Assembly (NCBI GenBank): GCA_017618625.1
Contig: JAFZTV010000046.1
Coordinates: 1 to 24,949 of the forward strand
Length of the DNA stretch: 24,949 bases
DNA from: Bacteroidales bacterium
GTDB taxonomy: Bacteria; Bacteroidota; Bacteroidia; Bacteroidales; P3
Direction: 5' to 3'
Shown here: positions 16,904 through 24,645 of the stretch, in pieces
Layout: each line of letters begins with the position of its first letter
How positions within the stretch are numbered: the stretch's first letter is position 1
Made by a program: the position numbers and the translations under genes
Notes under the pieces: generated by a model
The model's input: only the letters and a program-made list of their open reading frames with translations
Databases searched by the model: none
What the model was told of the DNA's origin: nothing

Positions 16904-17710
16904 CTATCGGTTCACGTAGTTGTAACGGATGCGGCCTTTCTGGACTTCAGGCGCGTTGGGATCGGGTTTGAAAGTGGTGCGTTTGGCCGCCGCAACCGCT
17001 TCAGCACGAAGAGAGTTGACAGCGGTAGATGACTGCTTGTCAACATTGGCCTCAACCACTTTACCTTCTCGGTTCACCATAATCACGACCTCAATCCACC
17101 CCTCAATACTTCTATTCTCCGACGGACGCGACTTGTTAACCACATTGCGACCAGCCAGATAGTAAGAATCGCCGCTACCACCATTGCCAGTGTAGTTGGT
17201 TGAATTGGGATTGCCATTGGGTTTACCCATATTGCCGCTACCGTAAGTGTTGCCACTGCTGCCGGTATTGGAGTTTGAGCCTGTGTTTGAGGAAGAATTG
17301 CGGCTGCCTGAGAACAGAGCATTCTTGTTAATCTCAGGTTCCTTAGGCTTTTCGGGTTGTTTGGTTTCAGTCGGGGTGGTTGTCGGCTTCTCCGTAGGCT
17401 TGGTTTTATCAGTCTTCTTAGGCATTTCAACGGTCTGCTCGGTGGACTGCGTGACCACATCGTCGCTGGAAGCAGCGGGCGTCGGTTGCGGTGCCGCTGT
17501 GGTATTCTGAGCCGGAGCAGGCATAGGGTTGTCACCCAAACCAAAGTCGGTATTACCCAAAGCCACCTCCACACCGCGCTCGGGGATAGGTGGGTCGGGA
17601 GGAAAGTGCTTGACCAAAATCAAAATAACGACAGTTACAGCCGTGATGAAGAGAGTCACCGCCGCCGCTATCAGCTTATTTTTATTGGAATTAAAGTCGA
17701 TATGAGGCAT
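16904..17710 (-). CDS. tonB: Energy transducer TonB
   Basis: 268 residues. It couples the inner-membrane proton gradient to outer-membrane TonB-dependent receptors. A cytoplasmic tip (MPHIDFNSNKNK) is followed by one membrane helix at about 13-34, then a long periplasmic linker: first Pro/Lys/Thr-rich (PTEKPTTTPTETKQPEKPKE), then Gly/Asn/Ser-rich. The C-terminal domain (about 195-268) has the TonB beta-alpha-beta pattern (GWIEVVIMVNREGKVVEA, TTFKPDPNAPEVQKGRI). The start at 17710 was chosen because it gives the standard TonB N-terminus 11 bases after exbD; a longer frame to 17812 would overlap exbD and add unrelated sequence. Target receptors are not in the window. Ferrous and ferric iron genes face each other here, but TonB need not be iron-specific. 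Confidence 0.92.
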   Translation of the reverse strand: MPHIDFNSNKNKLIAAAVTLFITAVTVVILILVKHFPPDPPIPERGVEVALGNTDFGLGDNPMPAPAQNTTAAPQPTPAASSDDVVTQSTEQTVEMPKKTDKTKPTEKPTTTPTETKQPEKPKEPEINKNALFSGSRNSSSNTGSNSNTGSSGNTYGSGNMGKPNGNPNSTNYTGNGGSGDSYYLAGRNVVNKSRPSENRSIEGWIEVVIMVNREGKVVEANVDKQSSTAVNSLRAEAVAAAKRTTFKPDPNAPEVQKGRIRYNYVNR

Positions 17711-17721
17711 ATCAAATACTC

Positions 17722-18132
17722 TTATTTTGATGCTGTTGCCAAGATAACCTTGTGTTGGGTGCCGTACTGCTCGTTTATGGCATTGACGGCGTCGATTACA
17801 GTCACAACACACTGCACAGGAACCGTGCGGTCGGAACGCAACACCACACAGGCATTCTGCACGGTATCGATACCGCTAACGATGAGCGACTGCAGGCTTG
17901 CCGAGTCAGCAGGCACATCGCCCACCTGGTAGTTTTGGTTTTCATCGATATATACCGTCACATTCTGCTTGGCCATGGTCTTGCTGTTGCTAGCCGTGGG
18001 CAGAAGCAACTTGACCGCATTAGGGCTGATAAGTGTGGAGGTTATCATGAAGAAAATCAGCAGCAGAAAGACCAAGTCCGACATCGACGAACTCGACATT
18101 TCCACATTGATTTTATTTCTGGATTTTATCAT
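17722..18132 (-). CDS. exbD: ExbD/TolR-family biopolymer transport protein
   Basis: 136 residues. It has a short cytoplasmic N-terminus, one membrane helix at about 20-38 (LVFLLLIFFMITSTLI) preceded by Asp19, which is the conserved proton-path Asp of the ExbD/TolR family, and a periplasmic domain (VTVYIDENQNYQVGD through VVTVIDAVNAINEQYGTQ). It forms the proton-driven motor with ExbB that powers TonB. It sits between exbB (56-base gap) and tonB (11-base gap). TolR is the alternative name, but the adjoining tonB favours ExbD. Confidence 0.92.
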   Translation of the reverse strand: MIKSRNKINVEMSSSSMSDLVFLLLIFFMITSTLISPNAVKLLLPTASNSKTMAKQNVTVYIDENQNYQVGDVPADSASLQSLIVSGIDTVQNACVVLRSDRTVPVQCVVTVIDAVNAINEQYGTQHKVILATASK

Positions 18133-18188
18133 GAAATGGTTGGATTGTTAAAAGGTTGAAAAGGATAAAAGGTCTGGTGTAGCAATCC

Positions 18189-18905
18189 TCAACCATTGAC
18201 CGGCTCGTGGAGGAGGTCCATAAATTCGGTGGCGCGGGTTTCAAGGGCGAACACCACCTTGTTGATACGGGTGATAAGGATGTTGTAGAGGAAGTAACAG
18301 ATGATACCGACGATAAGACCGCCGACAGTAGTGACCATTGCGGTATAGATACCCGATGCAAGGACACCGATTTCGATATTGTTGCCAGCCTCAGCCATAT
18401 CACGGAAGGCTACAATCATACCCGTCACAGTGCCGAGGAAACCGATCATGGGTCCCAAAGAAGCAACCGTGGCAACAAGCGAGACGCCTTTTTCTAGACG
18501 GGCAACCTCCATCTGTCCCTCGTTCTCGATGGCAGCCTGAATGTCAGGCAGCGGACGACCGAGACGCGAAAGACCTTTGTCAACCATACGTCCGATAGGA
18601 GTCTGAGTATGTTTTGCTAACGAGCGAGCCTCGTCAATCTTGTCCTCGTGAATGTACTGACGAATGTTGTTCATGAACTGGTTGTCCGACTCGGCCTTCA
18701 TGGCATTGCGGAGAGCGAGGTAACGCTCAACCGAAATATAGATGGCCAGAATGAGCAGCAGAACGAGCACGGCCATAATCCAGCCGCCCTTCAATGCCAT
18801 ATCCCACATGGAAGTGCCGCTCACTTTTTCAGCGGCGCCAGCCACCGCCTGAGCAGTCTCTTCGGTGGCAACTTGATTAAGAATCAACGAAATAGAGTTA
18901 ATCAT
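18189..18905 (-). CDS. exbB: MotA/TolQ/ExbB-family proton channel protein
   Basis: 238 residues with three membrane segments: about 38-60 (WIMAVLVLLLILAIYISVE), about 137-160 (VATVASLGPMIGFLGTVTGM) and about 178-202 (MVTTVGGLIVGIICYFLYNI). The large cytoplasmic loop between the first two is typical of the family, as is the GPMIGFLGTVTGM signature. It forms the pentameric channel that surrounds the ExbD dimer. It is the first gene of the exbB-exbD-tonB-hslR cluster. The roughly 80 bases upstream hold a weak hairpin with AACAC/GTGTT arms, and I see no clear promoter there. Confidence 0.93.
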   Translation of the reverse strand: MINSISLILNQVATEETAQAVAGAAEKVSGTSMWDMALKGGWIMAVLVLLLILAIYISVERYLALRNAMKAESDNQFMNNIRQYIHEDKIDEARSLAKHTQTPIGRMVDKGLSRLGRPLPDIQAAIENEGQMEVARLEKGVSLVATVASLGPMIGFLGTVTGMIVAFRDMAEAGNNIEIGVLASGIYTAMVTTVGGLIVGIICYFLYNILITRINKVVFALETRATEFMDLLHEPVNG

Positions 18906-18987
18906 AAGACTTTTAATTTTGACGTAAAATTACATCAAATAAAAGTCATAGAAGCAACAGCCGGCGTTTAATATCAACACATTGGTG

Positions 18988-19671
18988 TTAAAATGTTAGC
19001 GTGAGCGACAATCCCGGTGCCGATGGCAGCGGATAGTCGGGCACAGAAAGCATCGTAGGCGATGCCCTCAACGAGATGTCGTCGGAAATGTCGTAATCGA
19101 AAAGATGTCCGAACACATAGGCATCTATGAGGTTAAGACCATAGAATACGGCACCGACGATGATGCTCAGCTGAAAATACTGATTGTACGACTGATAGAG
19201 GTTGTAGATATTTGACGTGGGATAGTTGGCGTAGCCTGCCAGCTGGGTAGCTCCGCCGTTATTGACCCTATACAGATACTCCTTCTTGAACTTGGCCATG
19301 TTGGTGCCATTGGTGTAGATGAAATAGCCCGCACCGGCAAAGCAGGTGTATATAATAGGTATTTTCCAAGCTTGATGGTTATAAACCTGTCCGGCACCAG
19401 GAAGAAGCGACCAGAGAAGAGCCTTGGTGGCCGAGTGTTCCTTCTTAACGGTGGTGTTTTTCGCCCCCCCCTTAACATTTGGAGAAGACTGGATTCTGCG
19501 CGCTCTCGGAGAATTCGTAACGGAGGGAGACGCGGTAGCGGGTGAGGCAACCGTTGGTGTAATTGCGGAGGCGGTATCGGAAGCGGATTGAGGCGGTATC
19601 GTGTCTTGCGCCTTGAGGCCGAGAGCAGAGGCAATCAAAAACAAAGCCAGAAAGACTCTGGCTCTGCACAC
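18988..19671 (-). CDS. DUF5683 domain protein
   Basis: 227 residues from a GTG start, with no ATG available upstream before a stop. A signal peptide (VFLALFLIASALGLKAQ) is followed by a Thr/Ser/Pro-rich linker to about residue 75. The DUF5683 domain then runs to the end (ALLWSLLPGAGQVYNHQAWK, GAGYFIYTNG, GAVFYGLNLIDAYVFGHLFD), with two or three hydrophobic segments. Function is unknown; the family is common in Bacteroidetes and often lies directly behind parB, as here (60-base gap). A run of eight G in the coding strand (19464-19471) falls in the linker. The frame on both sides of it is convincing, so the gene appears intact in this sequence. Confidence 0.88.
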   Translation of the reverse strand: MCRARVFLALFLIASALGLKAQDTIPPQSASDTASAITPTVASPATASPSVTNSPRARRIQSSPNVKGGAKNTTVKKEHSATKALLWSLLPGAGQVYNHQAWKIPIIYTCFAGAGYFIYTNGTNMAKFKKEYLYRVNNGGATQLAGYANYPTSNIYNLYQSYNQYFQLSIIVGAVFYGLNLIDAYVFGHLFDYDISDDISLRASPTMLSVPDYPLPSAPGLSLTLTF

Positions 19672-19731
19672 GTCAATTATGAAAAACTTTAAAACGATTG
19701 CCCCTAGTAATTTTGCGTATATTCAAATAGG

Positions 19732-20613
19732 TCACTTCTTCAGCAGCGACACGAGACGCTCAAAGTCGGCGTCGGTGTTGAAGTGTATAGTCAAAGTGCC
19801 TTTGCCTCGGTTGTTACGCCTAACCTCAACTTCAGACTGCAAGTACTTCTTCAATCCACTACAGGCATCGGTATAAGTTTTCGGGAGAGCCTGTTTCTTG
19901 TCAGGCTTTGCCGTAACCTTGGGTTTGGCGGTGGTCTTGGCCATCATCTCGGTATCATGAACGGAGAGTCCGCGTTCTATGATGGCGTGAAGGATAGAGG
20001 TGTGCCTGTCAATATCCTTAACACCTGCGAGCACACGAGCATGAGCCATGCTTATCTCGTCGTGCTGGAGAGCCAGCTGAGTCTCGGCAGGCAAGGTAAG
20101 CAGACGTAGGTAGTTGGTGATGACCGAGCGGGACTTGCCAAGACGCTCGCTGAGTTGCTCATGGGTAAGGCTACATTCCTCCATCAAAGCATTGTAGGAG
20201 AATGCCACCTCCATAGCGTTGAGGTTCTCACGCTGAATGTTCTCAACGAGAGCCATCTCCATCATCTGACCGTCGGTGGCAACACGCACATAGGCAGGGA
20301 CTTCCTTCAAACCTGCCAACTTTGAAGCACGGATACGACGCTCGCCGGCGATGAGCTGATATTTGCCATCGGGCATCTGACGAACGGTGACAGGGGTAAT
20401 GACACCCTGCTGCTTTATCGACTGAGAGAGTTCGTTGAGAGCATCCTCGTCAAACTCCTTGCGTGGCTGGAACGGATTCGCCTCAATCTTGTCGATAGGA
20501 ATCAAAGATATGGCGGCTGTGACGGAGGTCTTGGTCTGTATGGCATCGATATTTATATCGCCCAAAATAGCGTCAAGGCCGCGGCCTTTCACGGGAGGTT
20601 TCTTTGTGGCCAT
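19732..20613 (-). CDS. parB: Chromosome-partitioning protein ParB
   Basis: 293 residues. The N-terminal ParB/Sulfiredoxin-like domain spans about 35-125 and includes the CTP-binding motif GERRIRAS at 90-97 and ENIQRENLNAMEVA. A helix-turn-helix follows at about 148-172 (LTHEQLSERLGKSRSVITNY), then a basic Lys-rich linker and a C-terminal dimerisation segment (TLTIHFNTDADFERLVSLLKK). ParB loads at parS sites and, with ParA, segregates the origin region. Its ATG overlaps the parA stop by one base (TAATG), indicating translational coupling. I found no parS-like palindrome in the window. Confidence 0.95.
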   Translation of the reverse strand: MATKKPPVKGRGLDAILGDINIDAIQTKTSVTAAISLIPIDKIEANPFQPRKEFDEDALNELSQSIKQQGVITPVTVRQMPDGKYQLIAGERRIRASKLAGLKEVPAYVRVATDGQMMEMALVENIQRENLNAMEVAFSYNALMEECSLTHEQLSERLGKSRSVITNYLRLLTLPAETQLALQHDEISMAHARVLAGVKDIDRHTSILHAIIERGLSVHDTEMMAKTTAKPKVTAKPDKKQALPKTYTDACSGLKKYLQSEVEVRRNNRGKGTLTIHFNTDADFERLVSLLKK

Positions 20614-21386
20614 TATTTCTTAAGGTTGTTACGTCGCAAAATCTCGTTGGCGAGATTGATGTAATTGATGGCGCCGCTGCATGTGGCGTCGTACATTATA
20701 ATTGACTTGCCGTAGCTTGGAGCCTCGGCCAGTTTGGTGTTACGATAGATGAGAGTGTCGAAAACCATGTGCTTGAAGTGACCGCGGACGTCATCAACAA
20801 CCTGACGAGCAAGACGCAGACGCGAGTCGTACATGGTGATGAGCAGACCTTCTATGCCGAGCTGCGGGTTGAGGCGAGTCTGGACAATGCGGATGGTGTT
20901 GAGCAGTTTGCCGAGTCCTTCGAGGGCGAAATACTCGCTCTGGATGGGAATGATGACCGAGTCGCTGGCAGCAAGCGCGTTTAGGGTTATTAGGCCGAGC
21001 GACGGGCTGCAGTCGATGATGATAAAATCGTAGTTTTCCTTGACAGGCTCGATGGCCTTCTTGAGAAAATACTCGCGCTGTTTTTCGTTGACCAGCTCAA
21101 GTTCTGCGCCCACGAGGTCGATACGAGTGGGGAGCAAAGAGAGATTCGGAGTATCGGTTTCGATGATACAGTCGTCGGCGGGAGCGTGCCCGAGCAGACA
21201 CTCGTAAACGCCTTTGTCCACCGATTCAGGATCGATGCCGAGGCCCGAAGTGGCGTTAGCCTGAGGGTCAGCGTCGATAAGCAACACCTGATACTCAAGG
21301 ACCGCAAGAGCAGCGCTGAGGTTGGTTGCCGTGGTGGTTTTTCCGACGCCACCTTTTTGGTTAGCGATAGATATGATTTTACCCAT
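20613..21386 (-). CDS. parA: Chromosome-partitioning ATPase ParA (Soj)
   Basis: 257 residues. It has the deviant Walker A motif KGGVGKTT at 11-18, Walker A' LLIDADPQANAT, and Walker B YDFIIIDCSPSLGL. Length and lack of an N-terminal helix-turn-helix fit the chromosomal Soj type rather than plasmid ParA. The ATP-bound dimer coats the nucleoid and moves ParB-parS complexes. The order parA-parB-DUF5683 is common in Bacteroidales. It begins about 97 bases after the PUR gene, across a region able to form two competing hairpins. Confidence 0.96.
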   Translation of the reverse strand: MGKIISIANQKGGVGKTTTATNLSAALAVLEYQVLLIDADPQANATSGLGIDPESVDKGVYECLLGHAPADDCIIETDTPNLSLLPTRIDLVGAELELVNEKQREYFLKKAIEPVKENYDFIIIDCSPSLGLITLNALAASDSVIIPIQSEYFALEGLGKLLNTIRIVQTRLNPQLGIEGLLITMYDSRLRLARQVVDDVRGHFKHMVFDTLIYRNTKLAEAPSYGKSIIMYDATCSGAINYINLANEILRRNNLKK

Positions 21387-21447
21387 AATTTAGATTTCTC
21401 GCAATAAGACAGCCCAAACGACCCGTCCAGCGGAAGCCGGACAAAAG

Positions 21448-21476
21448 CCAAGGCGCCGATGCCTTGGCCTCGGCGC
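21448..21476 (-). terminator. Overlapping hairpins between the PUR gene and parA
   Basis: Two exact 7-bp stems share bases and exclude each other: CCAAGGC/GCCTTGG (21448-21454 with 21461-21467) and GCGCCGA/TCGGCGC (21453-21459 with 21470-21476). Read on the minus strand, the first is followed by CTTTTG, a poor T-run. It starts just 7 bases after the PUR stop codon region. It may be a weak terminator or attenuator that lowers read-through into parA. Confidence 0.5.
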
Positions 21477-21483
21477 ATGGAAA

Positions 21484-21831
21484 TTAATAGGAGAGATTCA
21501 TATCGTCGAGCGGAGCCGAGCCGTCAAGGTTGATGGGTTCGTTGTGACGCTCTTCGACAACGACAGGAGGAGGTACGATACCCGTCTCGATGAACGAGAA
21601 GGCATTCTCAAGGCCCTGTTTGAACTTCTCGAAATCCTCTTTGTAGAGGAACATCTTGTTTTTGTCGATATAGAATTGGCCCGTGGCGTTGTCAAACACC
21701 TTGCGGCTTTCTGCAATGGTAATGAACTTATCACCACCTCTAGTCTCCTTCACGTCAAAGAAATAGCGGCGTTTGCCAGCAGGAATCGACTGTGAATACA
21801 ACTCTTCTTTTCTGTTTTCTGTGTAATCCAT
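21484..21831 (-). CDS. PUR-alpha-like nucleic-acid-binding protein (DUF3276)
   Basis: 115 residues. It matches the Bacteroidetes PUR/DUF3276 family: RRYFFDVKETRGGDKFITI forms the first beta-strands of a PUR fold, then TGQFYIDKNKMFLYKEDFEKF forms further strands and a helix. The acidic, Pro-containing tail (VPPPVVVEERHNEP and on) is typical. The family binds single-stranded DNA or RNA, but its physiological role in bacteria is poorly known. The ATG at 21831 is preceded by a likely promoter at 21863-21870. It lies upstream of parA on the same strand, with possible attenuated read-through. Confidence 0.9.
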   Translation of the reverse strand: MDYTENRKEELYSQSIPAGKRRYFFDVKETRGGDKFITIAESRKVFDNATGQFYIDKNKMFLYKEDFEKFKQGLENAFSFIETGIVPPPVVVEERHNEPINLDGSAPLDDMNLSY

Positions 21832-21862
21832 TTCTACTTATTTATATACGTTGAACGAAATG

Positions 21863-21870
21863 CAAAAGTA
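21863..21870 (-). promoter_or_regulatory. Candidate -7 element for the PUR gene
   Basis: The minus strand reads TACTTTTG, an exact TAnnTTTG match, 32 bases upstream of the ATG at 21831. The -33 region is A/T-rich without a clear TTG. Placement close to the start codon and in a non-coding gap favours a real promoter. Confidence 0.5.
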
Positions 21871-21985
21871 AATATTTTTTTTAACATTGTAGGCAGTCGC
21901 ACGCAAAAATATCAACAGATGGCGTTTTAAATAGTCAATTTGACAATATAACTTGGAGTGCAACACTGTTATAGCTCTGCATTAA

Positions 21986-22001
21986 GTCCGTATCAAGTCC
22001 G
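21986..22001 (-). repeat. Inverse copy of CGGACTTGATACGGAC
   Basis: The 16 bases are the exact reverse complement of 16391-16406. Flanking bases on the minus strand (CACGG before, ACTTA after) also resemble the tandem copy at 16368-16384. It sits in the gap behind the lipoprotein gene, as the other copies sit behind the feo operon. Both are downstream of genes, which could suit a role in transcript ends. Confidence 0.7.
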
Positions 22002-22042
22002 TGTGGTTGCGAGGGCGGATTGAGGATTAGTAATTTTATGTT

Positions 22043-23287
22043 TTAATCGGAATCCATGACGAGACGGACTGAGAACCCGTAGGTCCTGAGGGCATCCATA
22101 ATCATGAGTGAGTTATTTGTGAAAGACAAACACATCGCGGTGCAATTGTATAAGGAGTTCGCACTCGAATAGCAACCATACGAGCCATCGTAGTACACCT
22201 CCGTGCCGTCACGAATTCCTGCAGTCGGCAAAAAAATGCAACCAGCACCCTGCATCTGATCCCACTCGTTCATTGTTAAGACGTATGTATCATCGGCGAC
22301 ACCCGATTCATTGACATTTACATTGACATTTAGAAGTGTTGAGACCCCGCTCGGATGGACATATACATCGGGAAATATTATCAAACCATACACGTCGCCC
22401 ACTGTCGCCTTTGAACACCTCACATTGTCATACCCACAAGCGGTTGAGGCGGAACGCGTTTCCAAAAGGTATGTCCATTCGTCAGATGTCAATGTACGCC
22501 ACATTCCTGGCTGATTACCACCGTTGCTTATGGCATTATACACTCCCCAGTCAGCGTTGGCATACTCGCCCGTCAGGTCATTCTCGGAAGTGCCGCCGAT
22601 ATAATAATCCTCATATGTTGAGCTCGTGTCCCGAGGCTGATAGGCATTGGCTCCCGAGTTCCAGCCGCTGGTCCCCCATCCGAAGAGGTCTATCCAGCCT
22701 TTGTACGATGGAGATGCTATGTTGGCATTGTCCTGTCCGATGTAATCCCACTGGTTTTCAGCGAAGCGCCATGTACCACTTTCTGTCCCTCCGGTTGCAA
22801 CCGAATGTAAACCACTTGGACAGTACTGCAGATTTCCTTTCGAAAAACGAACCTGACGGCCAGCGGCGACCGAGAACAAGGCGTTAGACGCACCGTTTTG
22901 GTCAAAGCCGCCCACACATGAATCCTGCGGGGGTTCGGGGGCAATTGTGTCAGTCGGGGTTGTCGGGTCTCCAGAGACAACGGTGACATGGCACACGTCG
23001 CTCTTGTCGTTGGCATACACCGTGATGTCGCACTCGCCCAACGCCACAGCAGTAAGCAAACCATTTGCGTTCACTGTCGCCACCGCTGGACGGCTGCTTC
23101 TCCAATTCAATTCATAAGGGGCGTCGCTCGGCAACACTACTGCCGCCAGCTGACAGGTAGAACCCACTGTCAACTCAACCGAATCGGGACGGACTATAAC
23201 GCTGTCAACCAACACCTCGTCGGGATGGCAACCCAAAAATCCAAGCAGCACACATGACAAGACTGCAATAATTGAGAATCTTTTCAT
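22043..23287 (-). CDS. Lipoprotein with Big2 and FISUMP-like C-terminal domain
   Basis: 414 residues from the ATG at 23287; a GTG two codons earlier is the alternative. A lipoprotein signal ends at Cys20 (LLGFLGC), followed by HPDE, whose acidic residues may favour surface display. A Big2 Ig-like domain covers about 28-105 (VELTVGSTCQLAAVVLPSDA, AVATVNANGLLTAVALGECD). After a Pro/Thr linker, residues from about 130 match a large Bacteroidales family: VRFSKGNLQYCPSG, WRFAENQWDYIG, GWIDLFGWGTSGWN, WRTLTSDEWTYLL, and ending GFSVRLV. This is a C-type-lectin-like, FISUMP/DUF1566-type module. Ligand binding at the cell surface is inferred, but the ligand is unknown. It lies 34 bases after cyuA, so it may be co-transcribed. 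An NVNVNVN stretch comes from a short 12-base duplication near 22309-22333. Confidence 0.85.
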   Translation of the reverse strand: MKRFSIIAVLSCVLLGFLGCHPDEVLVDSVIVRPDSVELTVGSTCQLAAVVLPSDAPYELNWRSSRPAVATVNANGLLTAVALGECDITVYANDKSDVCHVTVVSGDPTTPTDTIAPEPPQDSCVGGFDQNGASNALFSVAAGRQVRFSKGNLQYCPSGLHSVATGGTESGTWRFAENQWDYIGQDNANIASPSYKGWIDLFGWGTSGWNSGANAYQPRDTSSTYEDYYIGGTSENDLTGEYANADWGVYNAISNGGNQPGMWRTLTSDEWTYLLETRSASTACGYDNVRCSKATVGDVYGLIIFPDVYVHPSGVSTLLNVNVNVNESGVADDTYVLTMNEWDQMQGAGCIFLPTAGIRDGTEVYYDGSYGCYSSANSLYNCTAMCLSFTNNSLMIMDALRTYGFSVRLVMDSD

Positions 23288-23321
23288 TTTCACAGCTTTT
23301 GTTGGTTTATTTGGGTTTCGC

Positions 23322-24605
23322 TCAGTTCTTCTTATGTGTCATAATATCCAGCACAATATCATCGGTTTCATTCATGCCGTCGTGACCTAAACGGCCCAGG
23401 TTGGAGATGGAGCAGTCAACATCGCGCTCCGACAATCCGTCGGTGGCATCGACCACCTTGTCGTGGCAGGCCAGCTCGGCGCTGACGAAGGCGCTATACA
23501 ACCCAGTGGACATCTTGAGAGCGCAACTGGGCTTGGCTCCGTCACATACCATGCCGGCTATGGTGTTGATGAGGTTTTTGATGGCATAGCAGACCTGCTC
23601 GTAGCCTCCCCCCTGAAGGTAGGTTATGGCAGAGGCCACTCCTATGGAAGCGTTGACAATGCCGCAGAGCGCCGACAGACGTCCTATGCCCTGCTTGACA
23701 TATATCGACATCAGATGACTGATAATCAGCGCACGAATCATACGTTCCTCATCGACACCTGTTATTTTGGCATACTCGTAAACGGGCAGTGTGCAGCAGA
23801 TGCCTTGATTGCCTGAACCCGAATTGCTATAGACGGGCATTGTGCAACCGTCCATACGGGCGTCGCTGGCAGCCACGGTGTTGGAAACCACCGTGTGCAC
23901 AGTGTCTCCGCTACGATTGGCTTCCATCAGTATCTTGCCGACACAAAGACCATAGCCCTTCTTGCCCTCCTCGGCGGCGGCTGCGTTGTAGCGCACGGTA
24001 TCGTGTATAAAGCGCAGCTCTTCGATAGGGCTTGTGGTGGCAAATTCAAGCACTTTCTCAACAGAAAGCTTGCAACATCCCGTCTCATCGTCTCCGCATG
24101 GATTTGAGTCCGACTCCTGCATCATGGAGTGCTTCTTCATACCGTTTTTCTCGACCAAAGTAAAGTTTGTGTGGCGCCCCGAAATAATGGCTCTGGCGCT
24201 GTCTTCGCCTGCCTTGCAGACGCATTCGATATAGAGCTTGTCGCAGATAACCTTCACTCCGATTGAGACGTCATCCGTGTGCCGTTCAAGCCATCGTTTG
24301 GCTTTCAACACATCGTACTCGTCAACATTGAGCACCTCAAGCTGCCTGTCTGAGTCTCCCGCCACGATGCCTATGGCAACTGCGATGGGGAGGCCTATCA
24401 TCCCCGTGCCGGGTATTCCGACTCCCATCGCGTTCTTGTAAACGTTCTTGCTGAGGAAGAGCTCTACCTTCTCTGGCTCTCTACCAAGCACCTCCCGAGC
24501 CTTGGTGGCACAAAGTGCTACCGCCACTGGCTCGGTGCAGCCGGTCGCAAGAACGACTTCTCTCTTTATGAGGTCGATCAGTTGTCGGCGGGTACAGTCG
24601 TCCAT
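23322..24605 (-). CDS. cyuA: L-cysteine desulfidase, UPF0597/CyuA (YhaM) family
   Basis: 427 residues, near the 436 of E. coli YhaM. The family is related to the L-serine dehydratase alpha chain and breaks down L-cysteine to pyruvate, ammonia and sulfide using a [4Fe-4S] cluster. The Cys expected to hold the cluster are present: Cys23 (ATGCTEPVAVAL), Cys314 (SALCGIVNAS), Cys354 and Cys361 (MVCDGAKPSCALK). The spacing of seven between the last two matches the archaeal enzyme. Glycine-rich motifs GVGIPGTGMIGLP and SNSGSGNQG also fit. The start at 24605 gives the family N-terminus; a longer frame to 24752 overlaps the upstream gene and adds low-complexity Thr/Lys/Gln residues. Its leader (24606-24645) has two imperfect copies of CTTATCAACA. 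Serine or threonine dehydratase activity is the alternative. Confidence 0.9.
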   Translation of the reverse strand: MDDCTRRQLIDLIKREVVLATGCTEPVAVALCATKAREVLGREPEKVELFLSKNVYKNAMGVGIPGTGMIGLPIAVAIGIVAGDSDRQLEVLNVDEYDVLKAKRWLERHTDDVSIGVKVICDKLYIECVCKAGEDSARAIISGRHTNFTLVEKNGMKKHSMMQESDSNPCGDDETGCCKLSVEKVLEFATTSPIEELRFIHDTVRYNAAAAEEGKKGYGLCVGKILMEANRSGDTVHTVVSNTVAASDARMDGCTMPVYSNSGSGNQGICCTLPVYEYAKITGVDEERMIRALIISHLMSIYVKQGIGRLSALCGIVNASIGVASAITYLQGGGYEQVCYAIKNLINTIAGMVCDGAKPSCALKMSTGLYSAFVSAELACHDKVVDATDGLSERDVDCSISNLGRLGHDGMNETDDIVLDIMTHKKN

Positions 24606-24645
24606 GAGTTTTTGTTGATAAGTTTTATGTTGATATGTTTTTTGC

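Noticed and set aside
19700..22042. Search by eye for a parS site (TGTTTCACGTGAAACA-like) near parAB
   Set aside because: No such palindrome was seen in this stretch. parS may lie elsewhere on the chromosome, so absence here says little.
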